From Echinostoma caproni (Eukaryota; Platyhelminthes; Trematoda; Plagiorchiida; Echinostomatidae): 64,000 bases of DNA. The DNA lies in the NCBI GenBank assembly GCA_900618425.1, contig UZAN01039727.1, positions 1 through 64,000 of the forward strand. The letters are read 5' to 3'. The position numbers and the translations under genes were made by a program. Of the stretch, positions 12,501 through 25,002 are shown one piece after another (position 1 is the first letter of the stretch; the number at the start of each line of letters is the position of its first letter). The notes beneath the pieces were generated by a model that was not told where the DNA came from, did not search any database, and saw only the letters and a program-made list of their open reading frames with translations.

Positions 12501-14048
12501 ATTTGGGGGGAGGAGGACTGTGTAACGACCGATGGGAAGCTCTGGACATCTGTTTCGTCTCTCACGGGACACATTAACGATCTTTCGGTAATTGACAGGA
12601 TTCGTTCTTGCTGCCCAATATTCTTTGTCGATCAACCCACGCACCTATCTTGAAATAAATGCATATACAAGCCACGAATGAACGAACTCACCAAAGAAGG
12701 AACAAAACCATGGAGACCCTTGTGGTTGTGAATTTGCGCGACTAAACAAGATGGGTTCAAACTGACTATCAGAACGTTTCACCGTTCTTTTTTTTTCTTC
12801 ACCGTGTGTTCAAATTAAGATATTTGTATTCCCTCAAAGTTTATTTCAATGAGGCAGAGCATATCTTTGAGATTGGCCACAGTGCACTGTTGAAAATAAG
12901 GAATGAGCACAACAGAAGACGACTGAGATTACAGAAAAAAAGTATATCCGGATTTTATAAATGTTGCCAAAAATGTGGTTTTCATCGAGTCTGTCCTGTG
13001 TGTTCAAACAAATATAATTGGGTTCTCTTAAATTGTGTGAGGCATGTTCTTCTTCTAGTCTTCAGATATACCTCACTATAACAATTTTATCCTTGGAGCG
13101 ACCCCGCAAAAACGAACCATTCACTTAATGAGCAAGATGTAAAATCCACCAATTACCTTGAAACGAGTAATGGTGTAGTCAAGTGAACGAGTCCCCTTGG
13201 CTTTAGAACGGAGCAGTCACCGGAAGAAAGTTCGTGTTGAAATGCTGATGGCAAAATGTGTCAACCTCACGTCCTTACTAGGGCTAATTGAATCAATATT
13301 TGGGCCGTTGCCATACGTTTACTCCCAGAGTTTAGCGGCACGCTAAGAACTGTGAGATAGATGTCACATTTGTCTGAAAAACTATTCAGACTTGGGAATT
13401 TGATTTTTTCAAAAACAGTATAGAAGCATTGTACAAAAGTCTGATATTGCATCAACCGAGTTATAATGTCAAGTAGACATAAATGGTTGATTTTGATCAA
13501 ATGCATAAACGACGAAGACAGAAAATCGTGAGCTGGGCAACTAACTGGAATCAGCCCGGTTTAGAAACATGCGAGCTTCATAACCATGCTTGTCTGGGTT
13601 TTGAGCTGACCAGGGCTCAATGAATGTGCACTGATGACGGTTGCTAACAAAATGAAACAACTGTACGGAACTTTCAAAACGCTGAACGTGTAATATGATT
13701 CTAAGTACAACGTACCAGATCGCATTAATTCCCTCTTATGCTGCTGAAGTTACACCCAGCTGTTTGACAGAATAACCGGTTCGTTTATTCATTTATCCGG
13801 AGTTTCAATGTACCTTTTTTGATGCATGGTAGCACAGCTAGCGCTGTGAAGAACGTTTGTTCACCTTGGGCATCCAGAGGAAGTGGTAATATCAACGTCT
13901 GCTTGCCGTGCGGTGGCGCTCGATAAACGATGCACGTTTATGCCCAAGTTGTTCGATAAACATTTTCTGATGACTGGAATTAAGTTCGTTCATCTTGAGA
14001 TGGTTTTTCTGGCACAACTATTTTCTCTATCACTATTTTGTGGAACAG
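9598..14048 (+). other. PRKD intron 2 (4.5 kb)
   Basis: Bounded by gtaagt and a pyrimidine-rich acceptor ending in aacag. The open frames inside are short and unrecognised; one at 12806-13081 has a chance-looking cluster of cysteines. No transposon protein remnant was recognised. Confidence 0.75.
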
Positions 14049-14174
14049 GAAAGTTTCTCCACTGGCTGCCCGATGATGACATGCAAGCCGTGTTGCCTGA
14101 GAGCGCACGGAACGACAGTCTTCCTTCTCGGTTCATCGCTATGGACTCTAATGAGAATGGACAACCAGTGACAG
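14049..14174 (+). CDS. PRKD: PRKD exon 3: linker between C1a and C1b
   Basis: The acceptor follows a pyrimidine-rich stretch (ttttctctatcactattttg) and ends in aacag; the donor is CAG|gtgtca. The exon supplies GA to complete an Arg codon with exon 2, then 41 codons, then one G. It starts KFLHWLPDDDMQAVLP and has an acidic patch (DDD) and polar residues. Human PKD has a Ser-rich linker in this place, with no clear similarity. The open frame runs on to 14302, so the donor choice depends on phase: this donor leaves one nucleotide, exactly what exon 4 needs. No other strong donor in the frame fits as well. Confidence 0.78.
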
Positions 14175-15834
14175 GTGTCACTGGACAACACGTCCCAGTG
14201 CGGTTGGGATGGCGCTACGCTCGAATGAGCCAGCCAAACATGACGGCTATGGGACCAAAAGACCGCAATTGGAACACAATACGTTCGCTCATCAGTAGTT
14301 AAAGTCTGAAACTATGGTTTGAGCTACGACTGGAGTAGACAAGAATGGCCTTGGATTTGAGATAAAACTTTTTCGAGAAAATGTGACCCATGATGAGTTT
14401 GTTAGACCGAGTTTAAAATAATACCGTAATTTCGGAGACATTTATGTAAACGATGAATGCCTTGATACAAAAGTTTTCAACAAAAGTTCTCAGCACTGTA
14501 AAACCATTTAGATATCTATTTGGCACGCAGTTTGACGAAATTAACAACTATAATCTCCATGAACGGAGTGTAACTCAGCGGCATTGACATGAGCATATTT
14601 CTTATCTCTCATCAACAAGGTTTTATCAACCGACATCATGATAATCAAACGGCTCGATACTGTGAGTAACCCACCTTCGTTAAATTTCTTGATCGTAATG
14701 CGCACTTAATAAAAACGTGAAGAAAATAAAAATCTTGTTCAACCACCGTTTTCATGAGACTGCTCTACAAAGAAACGATTTGCGGATACGTCAGCATGAG
14801 CTATTTGTAATGGTTTTATTGGCATCTGCGTTTAACTGCTTAAACATGACGAGTGCTAATAACAAGTGACAGGTAATAGGCTCTAAATTACATCTACAAT
14901 AACAGACCTAAATGAGCAGTTTTAGACTAAAATTGTCCACCAATCGCTGTTCAAAAGTAAATCCGGTTGTAACGTCAGTTTTTTTCAATTTCATCCTTTC
15001 AGTTAATACTGGAGTTTTCCGTGGGACAGAAAATAATTCGAAATCGTACTTTAGGAAAAAAACGGTTGGGAGGTAACTTATGGGATGAGCTCCTCGCCCG
15101 GGAAACACAGACACATCTGGGCGGTTCACATACCTCATTAGTGAGCTTTACATAACAAAAAAGGGGAGAAACTAACTCGTAAACGTGCGTGGCTAATGCA
15201 AAATGTTACCCAGTGTTACTCAGACCATACCCTAGTCTCTGTCTGTAATGAGTCAGGTCGAGTAAAGTAATAAAATACGACAGTATTTTGCATACCCACC
15301 ACGGGGATACAATAAAAATGAGATGACGTTTCTCTTCTTCCTCGTCTTCTAGCGTCATAAATAAATCAGTGAAGATTGTCCTGATTATTTGCAGTTTTCA
15401 AATGGGATGATGTTGTTTGGATGACGCAAATTTTGCATATATGTGTCATCAGAGGGTCAGAATTAGAGGTTTTCCCAGACCAGAGCATATTTGACAAATG
15501 AGAGTTCTTTGCTCTATCATTCTTACAATGCTGTTCGCTAGACAGTGCATTATGGTACAAATATCGATATTTGATGTGATCAGTAGCTTACTAAATGTTT
15601 CGCCGAGAGGGGTGCCCAAGTATGGTGTATTGCTACTGAATCTCTCTTGTCTCTAATGTGTATGCAAAAAACGGATGATTAGCTATCCAACCATCTTTTA
15701 TTACCAGTCTCACTTCAATACAACATTGATGGGCCATGCTCAGAAGCACTAATCGCTTTTAAAGAAGGACATTATCCGTGTTCATAGTGAAGTTATCCAC
15801 AACAAAAATTTTTAGAATCTTTTTATGCCTGATT

Positions 15835-15906
15835 TCTTTTTTTTTGGGGGGGGGAGGTTGTTGTTGTTGGTGACAGTGGTGGTGGTGACAGTGGTGGCAG
15901 TGATGG
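15835..15906. repeat. Low-complexity T/G and GTT/GTG-rich tract
   Basis: A T run is followed by a G run, then GTT triplets, then a degenerate tandem of gtgacagtggtg. It sits immediately upstream of a dispersed repeat copy and may mark its insertion edge. Confidence 0.7.
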
Positions 15907-15930
15907 TATATTATATTTATATTTCACACT

Positions 15931-16570
15931 TGTCTGAGAACCGACTGTGTGCCAAGCAAATCATGGTACAATAATATTTATAAAAAGAAAAGCTTTCCAT
16001 GATTGGCTTGTGGGCTTAATACTCCCAATTTCACCCGGGCCAAGGCAGGTGAATATTCTGGGAGGATTCACAACAGGAGCCTTCGGCTAGCAAAAGCCTG
16101 ACCGCAAGGCAGCGGGGCGGTATGTGAAAACCGCAATCCATTGGGAGCCGGTGTCCAAATCATCGCTCATTGAACGGGGTCAAATATCCAAGGTGCCCAA
16201 TACACCTCGATACCCAATCGAGCCGGTGATCACTGCCACAACCGATAAGTTGTGGGTGTGGTTCTTACATCTTCTCTCGGTTGGTTTCGAATCAGGGTTT
16301 TAGCCAACTTCCCTAGGTGAACTACCAGTGGTCCACCTACCCGGTTATAATCCCGGATACCGGCTTTTCGTCCCCTCACTTTGGTGGGAAAACTTCTCCG
16401 CCACGAGATGACAGTGAGTAGGGCTTCTTCGGAAGAGGTTGTTTGTGACGCTTCGTTTTATGGGAATATTTTGTGAGGTGCACGGGAATGGTGACCAGCC
16501 GCAACCCTATACACCCTATCCCCGACCGTATTGAGGCTTTCGGAGGCGTAGTGGTGGTGGTCATTGGTCG
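15931..16570 (-). repeat. Dispersed repeat R1, copy 1 (likely retroelement untranslated region)
   Basis: Closely similar to 57646-58220 in the same orientation. Shared blocks include gaatattctgggaggattca, gccttcggctag, ccgcaatccattgggagcc, cattgaacggggtcaaa, cactgccacaacc, agccaacttccctag and ggcttttcgtcc. A short related segment (gaccgcaaggcagcggg) also occurs next to the 5' side of the RTE LINE at 44.7 kb. This suggests R1 belongs to a retroelement leader, with the LINE sense on the minus strand. No element protein is encoded in it. Confidence 0.8.
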
Positions 16571-19500
16571 ATCATATTCATCAAGGAGAATGTGTGATTT
16601 TCAGTCAAATACTGGATAACCAGTCAGATTGATTCGACTTTTCTTTGCATAAATCTCCTTTTATGCTACATAACTATCACTCCGTTAACTCTCGGGGCAC
16701 TTCGGTTCAATAAATCTCTATTCATTGGGTGCAAAATGTGAGCTAAATATTCTGAGAGTTCATGCGTCTGAAGGACAGTTACTGTCCGCTAACATCCAAC
16801 CACAAGGGTTTTTTGACCAGCTGCTAGGGGACCAATTTGGATATTGTTAGTTCTTTACGTATCGGAATAAGAAGTGCTCTAGTTCGGGTTGAAACCCACT
16901 ATCTTTGGCACTTACGAGGTTTTCAGTAGTAAACGACTCATTGTCTAAGTTTATGAAATAAACAATCAAATTTAAAAAATAAATCCCTCAAACTACCTAA
17001 TTTGAATGTGCAAAACATCCGGATTAATAAATTTGAAATTGGTTGAGTATGACTGGGATGTGGTTCATTTCGAGTAGGATTATGAATTCGTGCAAGTCAG
17101 AGTATTTCATTAGTAAAACCTTATTCTGAATGCTGGTGCGAAATGTATCCATGGGCTGTTGCTAAACCCACGAAAAATGAACGTACAAAACACGGGGCCA
17201 GTTAGAACCGGGTTAACATTCTGATGCGATATTCGCAAGAATGTATTGTTGATGATCTAAATTGTGGTCTATCAAGACCATGGACGTATTACAATTCGGA
17301 GGAGTATTGATAATTTGGGAAAAGGATAATTCATTACATTTTGAGACTATTGATACCAACTGGCGGATAAAGTTCAATCAGCATAAATTTTATGTTCTCA
17401 TTGTAAAAATGTCCCGAGCCTAGTTGCTATTCGGATCCAGTCAAATACGCTACTTGCAATGATTTTTGGTGTGCAAAGTTATCTATCAGTTTAATTTCAC
17501 TCAATTACTCAGCCAAATTCAAGATGTACACCGGGTCCTTGTAACTTTCATGCTTGTTGATTGGCTCAGCGAACGTTCCCCAGAGTCAAAAAAAACTAAA
17601 GGGAGTAGTCCTTGATTAAGCTAATTATTCATGTTAATCGCGTTAAGTTGTTTGAACGGTTTTCGATAAAGATCTAATCCGATTGCGCGGCAAAGAGTCA
17701 GTAACCGAGCGAAACGGCGGTCAAGGTTGTTCGTGTGTTTACAATTCAGTCACAGGTAAAACTGAACCAACGTTGTTTGGAAGGTATCGGTGTAAGATTG
17801 CAAGCAAGCTGTGTAAATCGTTTGTTCTAACCGCGCTTGTCATAGTGTTTAGTCTTCCGAGGTTTTGTCTTTTAAATCGCTGTTCAGAGTTGAATCTACA
17901 GTGCCTGCAAATTTTTTGATAAGCTTACTTCGGTATCCACAGCCTCTTCCATTCCCAGGGTGAATTTTCCTTGAAGGTTCAACGGAGCAGGTCATCTGGA
18001 TCGTGGAGGATGAACCGGAATTCGTCATCAGCTCTGCCTTCTAGTTTTCTAAGTCCCTACTCCATTACAAACTAGAACCAATTATCTGTGCAGTGTTTTC
18101 CCTCTCTAGCCATGACGATAAACTAAATTAAGAAGGAGAATGAAATGTTCACACAACATGGAATTGGATACCTGTTCATCCCGTGTTCTTGGAGCTAAAG
18201 AGGGTGGGGCTAGTCACTTAAAATAAGCTTTTGATATGGGTTGAGTTTCATCATCCTAAAAGGGTAGGATAATCTGATCTGTTTTTCTTGGCATACCAAA
18301 TGAGTAGTATGCTTGCGCTCAACCTGGGAGTCCCGGGTTTGCTGCATACAGTCCGACGGACAAATTCGCTTCATTGTTGAAACCGACAAGTGAGAAATAG
18401 CTGTGTAGTGCCTCCAAGCACCCCAGACCAAGATTTCCTTGCTCTACTGTACGTAACAAACTCCATCAAGTAAAAACATCTTTTATCACGAAAATGATGA
18501 GTGCTACTAAGTATTTGGTGTAGTCACCCTTCTCTGGTAGATATATGCGTATATTCTCTATGAATAATGAAAAATATTATGATGTTTTATTTCGTACACA
18601 GAATGACTTCATGATTTTGTTCTCAATGATAGCCATGTAATCACGAAATCTCATAAAAACGTGCTTTTACTATTTTGTATCCCCAAAAAAACAGCCAGCT
18701 AATTTCTTAGCCCATAATGATTAGCGGTTCGGGGCGGATTTACTTTATTTTATCCGTCTTTGAGTGCGAGTCATCTATGCTCGTGCAACTGAGATAGAGG
18801 GTGAAATTGTTTTTCTCTCACTCAGATAAAGCTTGGGATTATTAGACAAGATTTCGGGTAGAAATACAATTCCGTTTGCAAGACTGATCGAATTCGGTCC
18901 TTCCCGTCACAACCGAAATTCTTTGTGGAGACACATGACAACAATAACTGTACACCCTCCCTAGCTCCCCTCCTCAACCACGAAATCTATTTCGTCCAAC
19001 ACTTGCATCCATGGATTCGCTTTGCGTGACTGTTCGTGACCGAACCAAATCAATGAATTTGCTCAAAACAAAAGTGGATTTTTCTCGATAGTTTCTTTAA
19101 TTATTCCGTTGCTCACGTCCATCGTGAAGTGGTAAAAACACAGAGAAGGACCAAAAAATAATCCAACTTACGAAACCTTGTAATTGACCGAGTAAACCAG
19201 CATATGGTGTAAAATATTTGCAACTCACGAGTTGAAAAATACATTGAACATGTTGTCAGAACACTACTACTTTTGTGTGCCAAGCAAGAAATCAACTACT
19301 GCAATGTTTATCAATTTTGGGTAGATAATACTCAAAGATTGCTGTTTGATTCCTTAGATGAGACAGCCGTAAACTTATCGGCTGCCCAGAACACAGACAT
19401 CGATAGCTCATCCTTCTGGCTATAGTACATCACACACTTGAATGTGTGTCAATACTTATCTATGCGTATTGCCGAGGTTTCAAGCCCCGGGCAATGAGTA

Positions 19501-19701
19501 GTGCTATCCATATGAATAATGGTTACGGTTCCAATACTTTTGACCGGTTGTGTGTGCATAAATTATCCCACAATGAAATTTCGCACCAAAGTCCCTTTCA
19601 TCATTTGTGCCCTTCCCACTCTTGTCCCACGTCACTCGCCCCGCATTGCGACTCCCGAAAACTCTGGCTCGCTGACAAAATCGTCGCTTCTGTGTTCCCA
19701 G

Positions 19702-19750
19702 GAGGAGTGTCGATCGAGTTGAAAACAATGAATGATATGGTGAACGACAG
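19702..19750 (+). CDS. PRKD: PRKD exon 4: predicted 49-nt small exon in C1a-C1b linker
   Basis: A strong acceptor (cttctgtgttcccag) and a donor CAG|gtattt enclose 49 nt. The exon supplies GA to complete a Gly codon with exon 3, then 15 codons reading GVSIELKTMNDMVND, then AG. The AG joins the T of exon 5 to make Ser. Without an exon of length 1 modulo 3 here, exons 3 and 5 cannot be joined in frame at their best splice sites, and this is the only candidate I found that satisfies both. There is no family similarity, since the linker is not conserved. Skipping it would break the frame unless another acceptor were used in exon 5. Confidence 0.7.
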
Positions 19751-21786
19751 GTATTTATCACGGAAAAGGCTTATTTCCGTTTCGTGATGCTACATTATTT
19801 CCATTTCTGGCATTTGTTATACTTCTATTGACACTCTGTTTGGCAAATGATTCTTCGAATTGCCAGTTCACATGGAATGATTTCAAGTTATATTTAGAAG
19901 TGTTTTTGTACTTCTCTAAAGCTCGGAGTTTACAAGTGTGCAGCTCATTGGGAATAATATTCTTCAGGTAACCTGTTTGTCTTCACAATTACAGCTTCTA
20001 TCAGTGAGTGCTATGTTTATGTATAGGTGTCAATTTCGTCCTTTTCGAACAGTTTTACTCATTTTAGTTGTCGCGCCAATAGAGTGCATTAGAATCTCAA
20101 TAAAAATAAATACCCGAAATACCAGTGTCTTGATCAATCCCTTCAGCCAATAAAGAGCAAAATAAACCACCCCGAAGCTAGGTTGTTTTGGTTCGAATTA
20201 ACTCAAATATTGGTACGATTGGCCTCCGAAATCTTTCCTCGAACGAAAACTTTCTTACCTGATTGCCAGAAGTCTGTGATTCAGGTTATGCAGCAAAGAC
20301 TTGGACGATAAAACTGGTGAAGCATTTATTCACTTGTTATGGGATACTCGGCGGTTGACGACCTCGAATCTTGATTTTCAGAGAGACCTTTTGGGTTGTC
20401 TTTCGTTATCGAATACAATAACCGTGTTTGGGCATTCCTTGTAATAGAATCCCGTTTGTTCTGCAAATGTTACCTGATAGAGCAAAAGTGAGGCAACCCA
20501 GAATGACTTTTAGTTGCACTTATTCAGAGAACGTGCCTTAATACGCGATGACAAAGGGGGCTGCATGGCAAGAATTTTCAACCCAAAGTTCTACTGAAAT
20601 TTGAACGTCTATAGTTACGCAATTATGATTACACACATAATGAAGCGGTTTCTTGATCTGACTTGACTTGACCAGACAGTTACCTTTGGTGGCCGTTTCA
20701 AAAAAGGCACTTTTGAAGTGAAATCGCATTAAGAGCCTTGACTTCACCTCTGCATCTGGGAAGAAGCTTAGGGTTGTGGTGAACGGGGTACAGTCTATAG
20801 CTTTTAGTATCAAAACAAAGTAAATATATACAGTTAGAAACGAGTGGTATCAGTAGTCACAAACCAGGAGGTAACACTTCTTGAGGCAGCAAGTATTCTA
20901 AACCTAAGACGACAATCTCTAAACCATCGAACAAACATGTTCTAAGTATGTTTGACACCAGAGTGGTAGTGAGACAGAACAATACCAACGTGCTTGAAAT
21001 TATCTTTCTAAAATTCACATATACTATGAGAGCAGAGTAAAACGTCATTTGGAAGCACTATTCGCGTTATCTCAACGAAGGGAAAAATTGTGTATTTTAC
21101 GGTCAGAAAACTGAGAACAGGAAGTTCAGTAATGAACAAGGTCGAGACATTCATTCATTACTTTTAGAATGAAACAAGTTACTCACCATATGTTTCAGCA
21201 GAGCTAATGCAAAGGTTTCAAGCAGACTCTAGACAGACTTCCAATCACCTTAGAGCTTTGGCGAACGAATTGGTTTCTTTGCCGGGTGGAAAAGATGAGT
21301 GGTGGATTGAGTTCTGCACTGAAGCTACATTACGCTTCACAAGAAACCCAAAACGTCTTCAGAGCCGAAAACAAATAACATTAGGCCTTGCTGCCTAGGA
21401 TACATTCGAGGCAGGTTCGAGTAGAGAATTTGTGGATGGAAGACACTTGTGGCCTCCTATGCCTTCTGTGCAATTTGCTGAACTTTTTCTAGCTACCGCC
21501 TTTCGAAGAAAGCCTCTCCATTCTCCAGATGTGCTGAGAGAGCAATTATTCTAATAAAGCGCATTTTTACCCCACGGAGTCAAAATATAGGGGTTTATTA
21601 TTATTTTGCATATATGCGCAAGACGTGCAGTCACCGTACGGTGCAATTCAGTCTCGTTTCGTGTTACTCAAACAGTACTCGGCAGTTTGCCTGGCAGAAA
21701 TCACTCAACAACCGTGGTGAAATGAATCGAGTGGCACGCAACTAGAAAATCTGTTCGTATGCAAAAATCTGCTCACCATGTAATAA

Positions 21787-21787
21787 N
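21787..21787. other. Single-base assembly ambiguity (N)
   Basis: One undetermined base inside intron 4. Other undetermined bases occur at 32381, about 42996, 51678, 54217-54219 and 63682. Confidence 0.95.
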
Positions 21788-23235
21788 TCGTCTGAGCACA
21801 TGTTGAGAACAATTATCAATGCACGCAATCTTTGCGTGTGACGTTCTGTTATTGGCATGAAACAGACAGCTGGTTTCAGTGCGCAGAACAATTTGTGTTA
21901 CGAAGAACTCGGGTTTATCCATAGTGAAATTTGCAGGTGAAACAGGTAAAACATCAAACTGATTTCCAGTTATTCCCAATTAAAATAGTGTACCGCAGAA
22001 GCACATCAGCCGCCACACAGAGTATACGTTTTCTCTATATAGAGTTGTCGGAAGGGGTATAACAGTGCTTCAGTGCTTCACAAGCACTGATGACGTCACC
22101 TCGGCTGGTGATGAAACGTTTGCAAACAAATTGCCAAGCTCGGCGAACAGGCGAAATGGAATTCAGTTCATCCGAGCTGCGAGAACCAATTTTCAATATT
22201 TTGTCAACAAATTTACATATTAATACGTGGCATGATGCATATGGTGATGTCAACAGTAGACAGACAAAAGTAAGCAGAATTAGTGGGTTTCTCCGAATAC
22301 AACTAACCTCATAAAAACTCCTTTATGCGGGAATGAGTTTTCGTCTAACATATCCAGTGTAGTGATTCGCACGTAGTCCATCTATCAATCGAAAACAATT
22401 GTTTTAATGTTACAGTGGTTTTAACGGGAAATATGAATAAATCATTTGACTTTCTCCTTTCAGATAAAAACGCTTCACTCAGAATGTTTACTCCACATTT
22501 TAACTCGTAAATACACACAGATGTCATTTGGTTTTCCAATACGATTCGCTCTCTGGGTCCATGCTCGACCTGTTCTGATTGAGGAAACTGTCTGGTGCTT
22601 TTACCCGTGGATTTTAGCAGTGGTTCTGAATCAATAACCCACTTACTAACTTATTCGTTAAAGCCACATCAATCTGACAGACGCTAGTTGCTTCTTTTGA
22701 GGAGAAAATTGCTATTTGCTGGTGAATGATGAACTGTCGCACGAGTATTTGGTGATGAAAGAGGATAAGTAGGATACTTTGCAGTAAATATAAACAGACA
22801 AGAGCAGTTCGTGCCCATGGCAATCCGGGCCTTTGACAGTCATGCAAAGCGGATCATCATTTAACGTGAAATATTTTTTCACAAACGCCTGGGAATAGTT
22901 ATACCGATTTAAGCTGTTAAGCGATTAGGGCGTACAGAAATATAGTGAACAAATGATGTTACCTATCACTTTCGGAAAGATCCCGTTTATGAATTCGAAC
23001 GAATCTGAAAAGGTTTGTACCGTTTCACCCGCGTGACACTGATATTTGCCGTGCTACTCACTACTCATGGCACATTTGCTAATTTTCAGCAGAGAGATTA
23101 GTGATATTCTTTTAATAGCGAGAATATTTTCCATCATTCAATCTATACCATTTAATCCACTTGTTATTGGGGCGAAACGTTCAACTTTCAATGATGAACA
23201 GATGTGGACGAGCTTTCACTGAAGCCACTAGTGTG

Positions 23236-23310
23236 TGTTGCGATGTAGCTCAGTTGGCAAAGGCGTACACGGTAACTCTTGTATCGCTCCTGGTTCTTTC
23301 GCAGCTTCAT
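23236..23310 (+). repeat. tRNA-like SINE remnant
   Basis: The stretch gtagctcagttggcaaaggc is a good box-A match for a tRNA gene. A weak box B (ggttctttcgc) follows about 50 nt later. There is no complementary acceptor stem, so this looks like the head of a tRNA-derived SINE, not a working tRNA. Confidence 0.45.
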
Positions 23311-24703
23311 TGTGCTAAGCGTTTTTCTGAAATAACCGACCAGGAAAGACTGAACTGTTAGTTTTTGCAGTGTAAGCACATACGCCTTCCAAAGCAATAT
23401 GCACTATCCACACCACTACTCACAAGTAACAAAGTTGAATGGAAAATTTAAAAAATCACAACTTAACTGAATGTAAGAATTCGAAGTGGCATTTTCGTTT
23501 GAGTTCAAATACCATCAAGGCTCCAGTTCATTTTGCCGTCAGATTAAATGAAAACTACGCAGTCCTTACAAATTTTAATTCGGAGAACACGAATTTCCAA
23601 TGTCGCATACTTATCTGTCACCGACTAAATATCAGCTGGGTTAATTTTATCCTCTTTGTGGTGGCTGAGTTGTAAGCAAAAGTTATCCGAAACCATCTTT
23701 TTCAACCGCACCGTCGACTCAAATGCAACAAACAAACATTTGAAAAAAAACCAATCACCTGCAAATAATCCCGATATGTGCAGGCATGCGATGCGTTCTA
23801 TTGGGCTCTGCAACACAACAGGAAATAATCCAGACTAACGCTCAATGAATATTACGCATGGGAAGTTTAACTTACCCGATTACACTTTGACATAATTTTA
23901 TCCAAGTGCTTTTTCGGTCGTTGCAGACATTTACTAATTCCTGAAAGACATAAGATCCTCGTTCTGAGACTGATTTTTGTGTGTTGCTCAACGAGAACGG
24001 ACTGACTGACCGACTGACTGATTGGAGTTCAGAGTCTATGATGTGTAAGTTAATAATTTACATCACATCAATTTGTATAGAAAAGAGGAAATAAAACTGA
24101 TGATTATTCAAATGGGAATTGTTGTTAGTTTTTTGTCCCAATTTCACAAAATCGGATATGGCTGATCCTACCATCGGAACTTAAGCCTGGTCCGTGTTAA
24201 TTGTGTGATTTCCTATCCCAAATTTGAATATAATCATTATTTTGTGTTAGTTGAGTAGTTCAATGTAACAAATAATGAAATGCGTTTCCATACAAGTGGG
24301 GGACTACGAGACCGCTTGTTTTGCATCAAAATATTTAAAAACATGCTGCATACGACAGCCATGATAAAATCTCAACAGATCCCTCAGAATGTGGTGAGAC
24401 AACGTTAGAAACCAAATGTTTTGTCATCTGACGCATTTTTTTTAATTTTAAATTCTGAAGCCAAACGCACTAAATATATTAAACAAGATAAACATCCATA
24501 TAATATTGATCAGACCAATGAGTTCTCGGTGACAAGGAATTAATTCGGAATCATTATTTGGTATCTTTCGCCCCAGATGATACTGTTACCAGTTAATGAA
24601 TACTTTCGCTAGTAAAAAAACACATTTTTGCCGTGAACCTCGTTCTGCTGTATCCTTACCTCCCATCTAATAACATTTGATTGCAACCATTCTCCCCATT
24701 CAG

Positions 24704-25002
24704 TCATCAAGTATCCACACCTGTAATGTCGAAACGAACTGTTACTAACGAAGCAGACAGAACAGTTAACGTAATGGCTGATTCGAACCCTATCAAAGTT
24801 GGACAGATTCGTCCCATTTCCGCCTCATCCGTACGAGCTGGTGGACTACTCTACGGCCGCCCCTTGTGGACACAACAGGTTCTGACAACTCCGGTCGAAG
24901 TGCCACACACATTTGAACTGCACCGAAGTGCAAAACCCACAGTTTGTCAACATTGTCGCCGATTGCTTCATGGATTATTCAGACAGGGTTTACAGTGCAA
25001 AG
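24704..25002 (+). CDS. PRKD: PRKD exon 5: linker end and first part of C1b zinc finger
   Basis: The largest well-supported exon on the N-terminal side. It encodes 99 codons: a Ser/Thr/Val-rich linker, a conserved segment GRPLWTQQVLTTPVEVPHTF that parallels vertebrate GRPIW...KVPHTF, then C1b starting at the His encoded at 24906. The finger pattern H-x12-C-x2-C-x13-C is complete here, ending GLFRQGLQCK. The acceptor is a pyrimidine-rich tract ending in ttcag; the donor is AAAG|gttagt. It takes one T to finish a Ser codon from exon 4 and leaves one G that makes Asp with exon 6. C1b is the higher-affinity phorbol ester and diacylglycerol site in vertebrate PKDs, and all metal ligands are present here. 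Two further in-frame AG sites occur at 24756 and 24765. Confidence 0.96.

Larger units (their letters stand above)
14175..19701 (+). other. PRKD intron 3 (5.5 kb)
   Basis: Contains a T/G-rich low-complexity tract at 15835-15906 followed directly by one copy of a dispersed repeat (15931-16570) whose second copy lies at 57646-58220. No gene was recognised in the rest. Confidence 0.75.
19751..24703 (+). other. PRKD intron 4 (5.0 kb)
   Basis: Contains a single-N gap at 21787 and a tRNA-like SINE remnant at 23236-23310. A short plus-strand frame at 21207-21398 vaguely resembles retroelement gag-type sequence but cannot be assigned. No other feature was recognised. Confidence 0.75.

Noticed and set aside
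12806..13081. Plus-strand frame with CCQKCGFHRVCPVC, like a zinc ribbon
   Set aside because: Only one Cys cluster in a frame without flanking similarity; no splice sites or second half of a finger; likely chance.
16376..16564. Minus-strand 62-codon frame
   Set aside because: Lies entirely in repeat R1 and is not maintained in copy 2.
21207..21398. Plus-strand frame resembling a retroelement gag segment
   Set aside because: Similarity is impressionistic; no protease, nucleocapsid Cys-His box or reverse transcriptase nearby.
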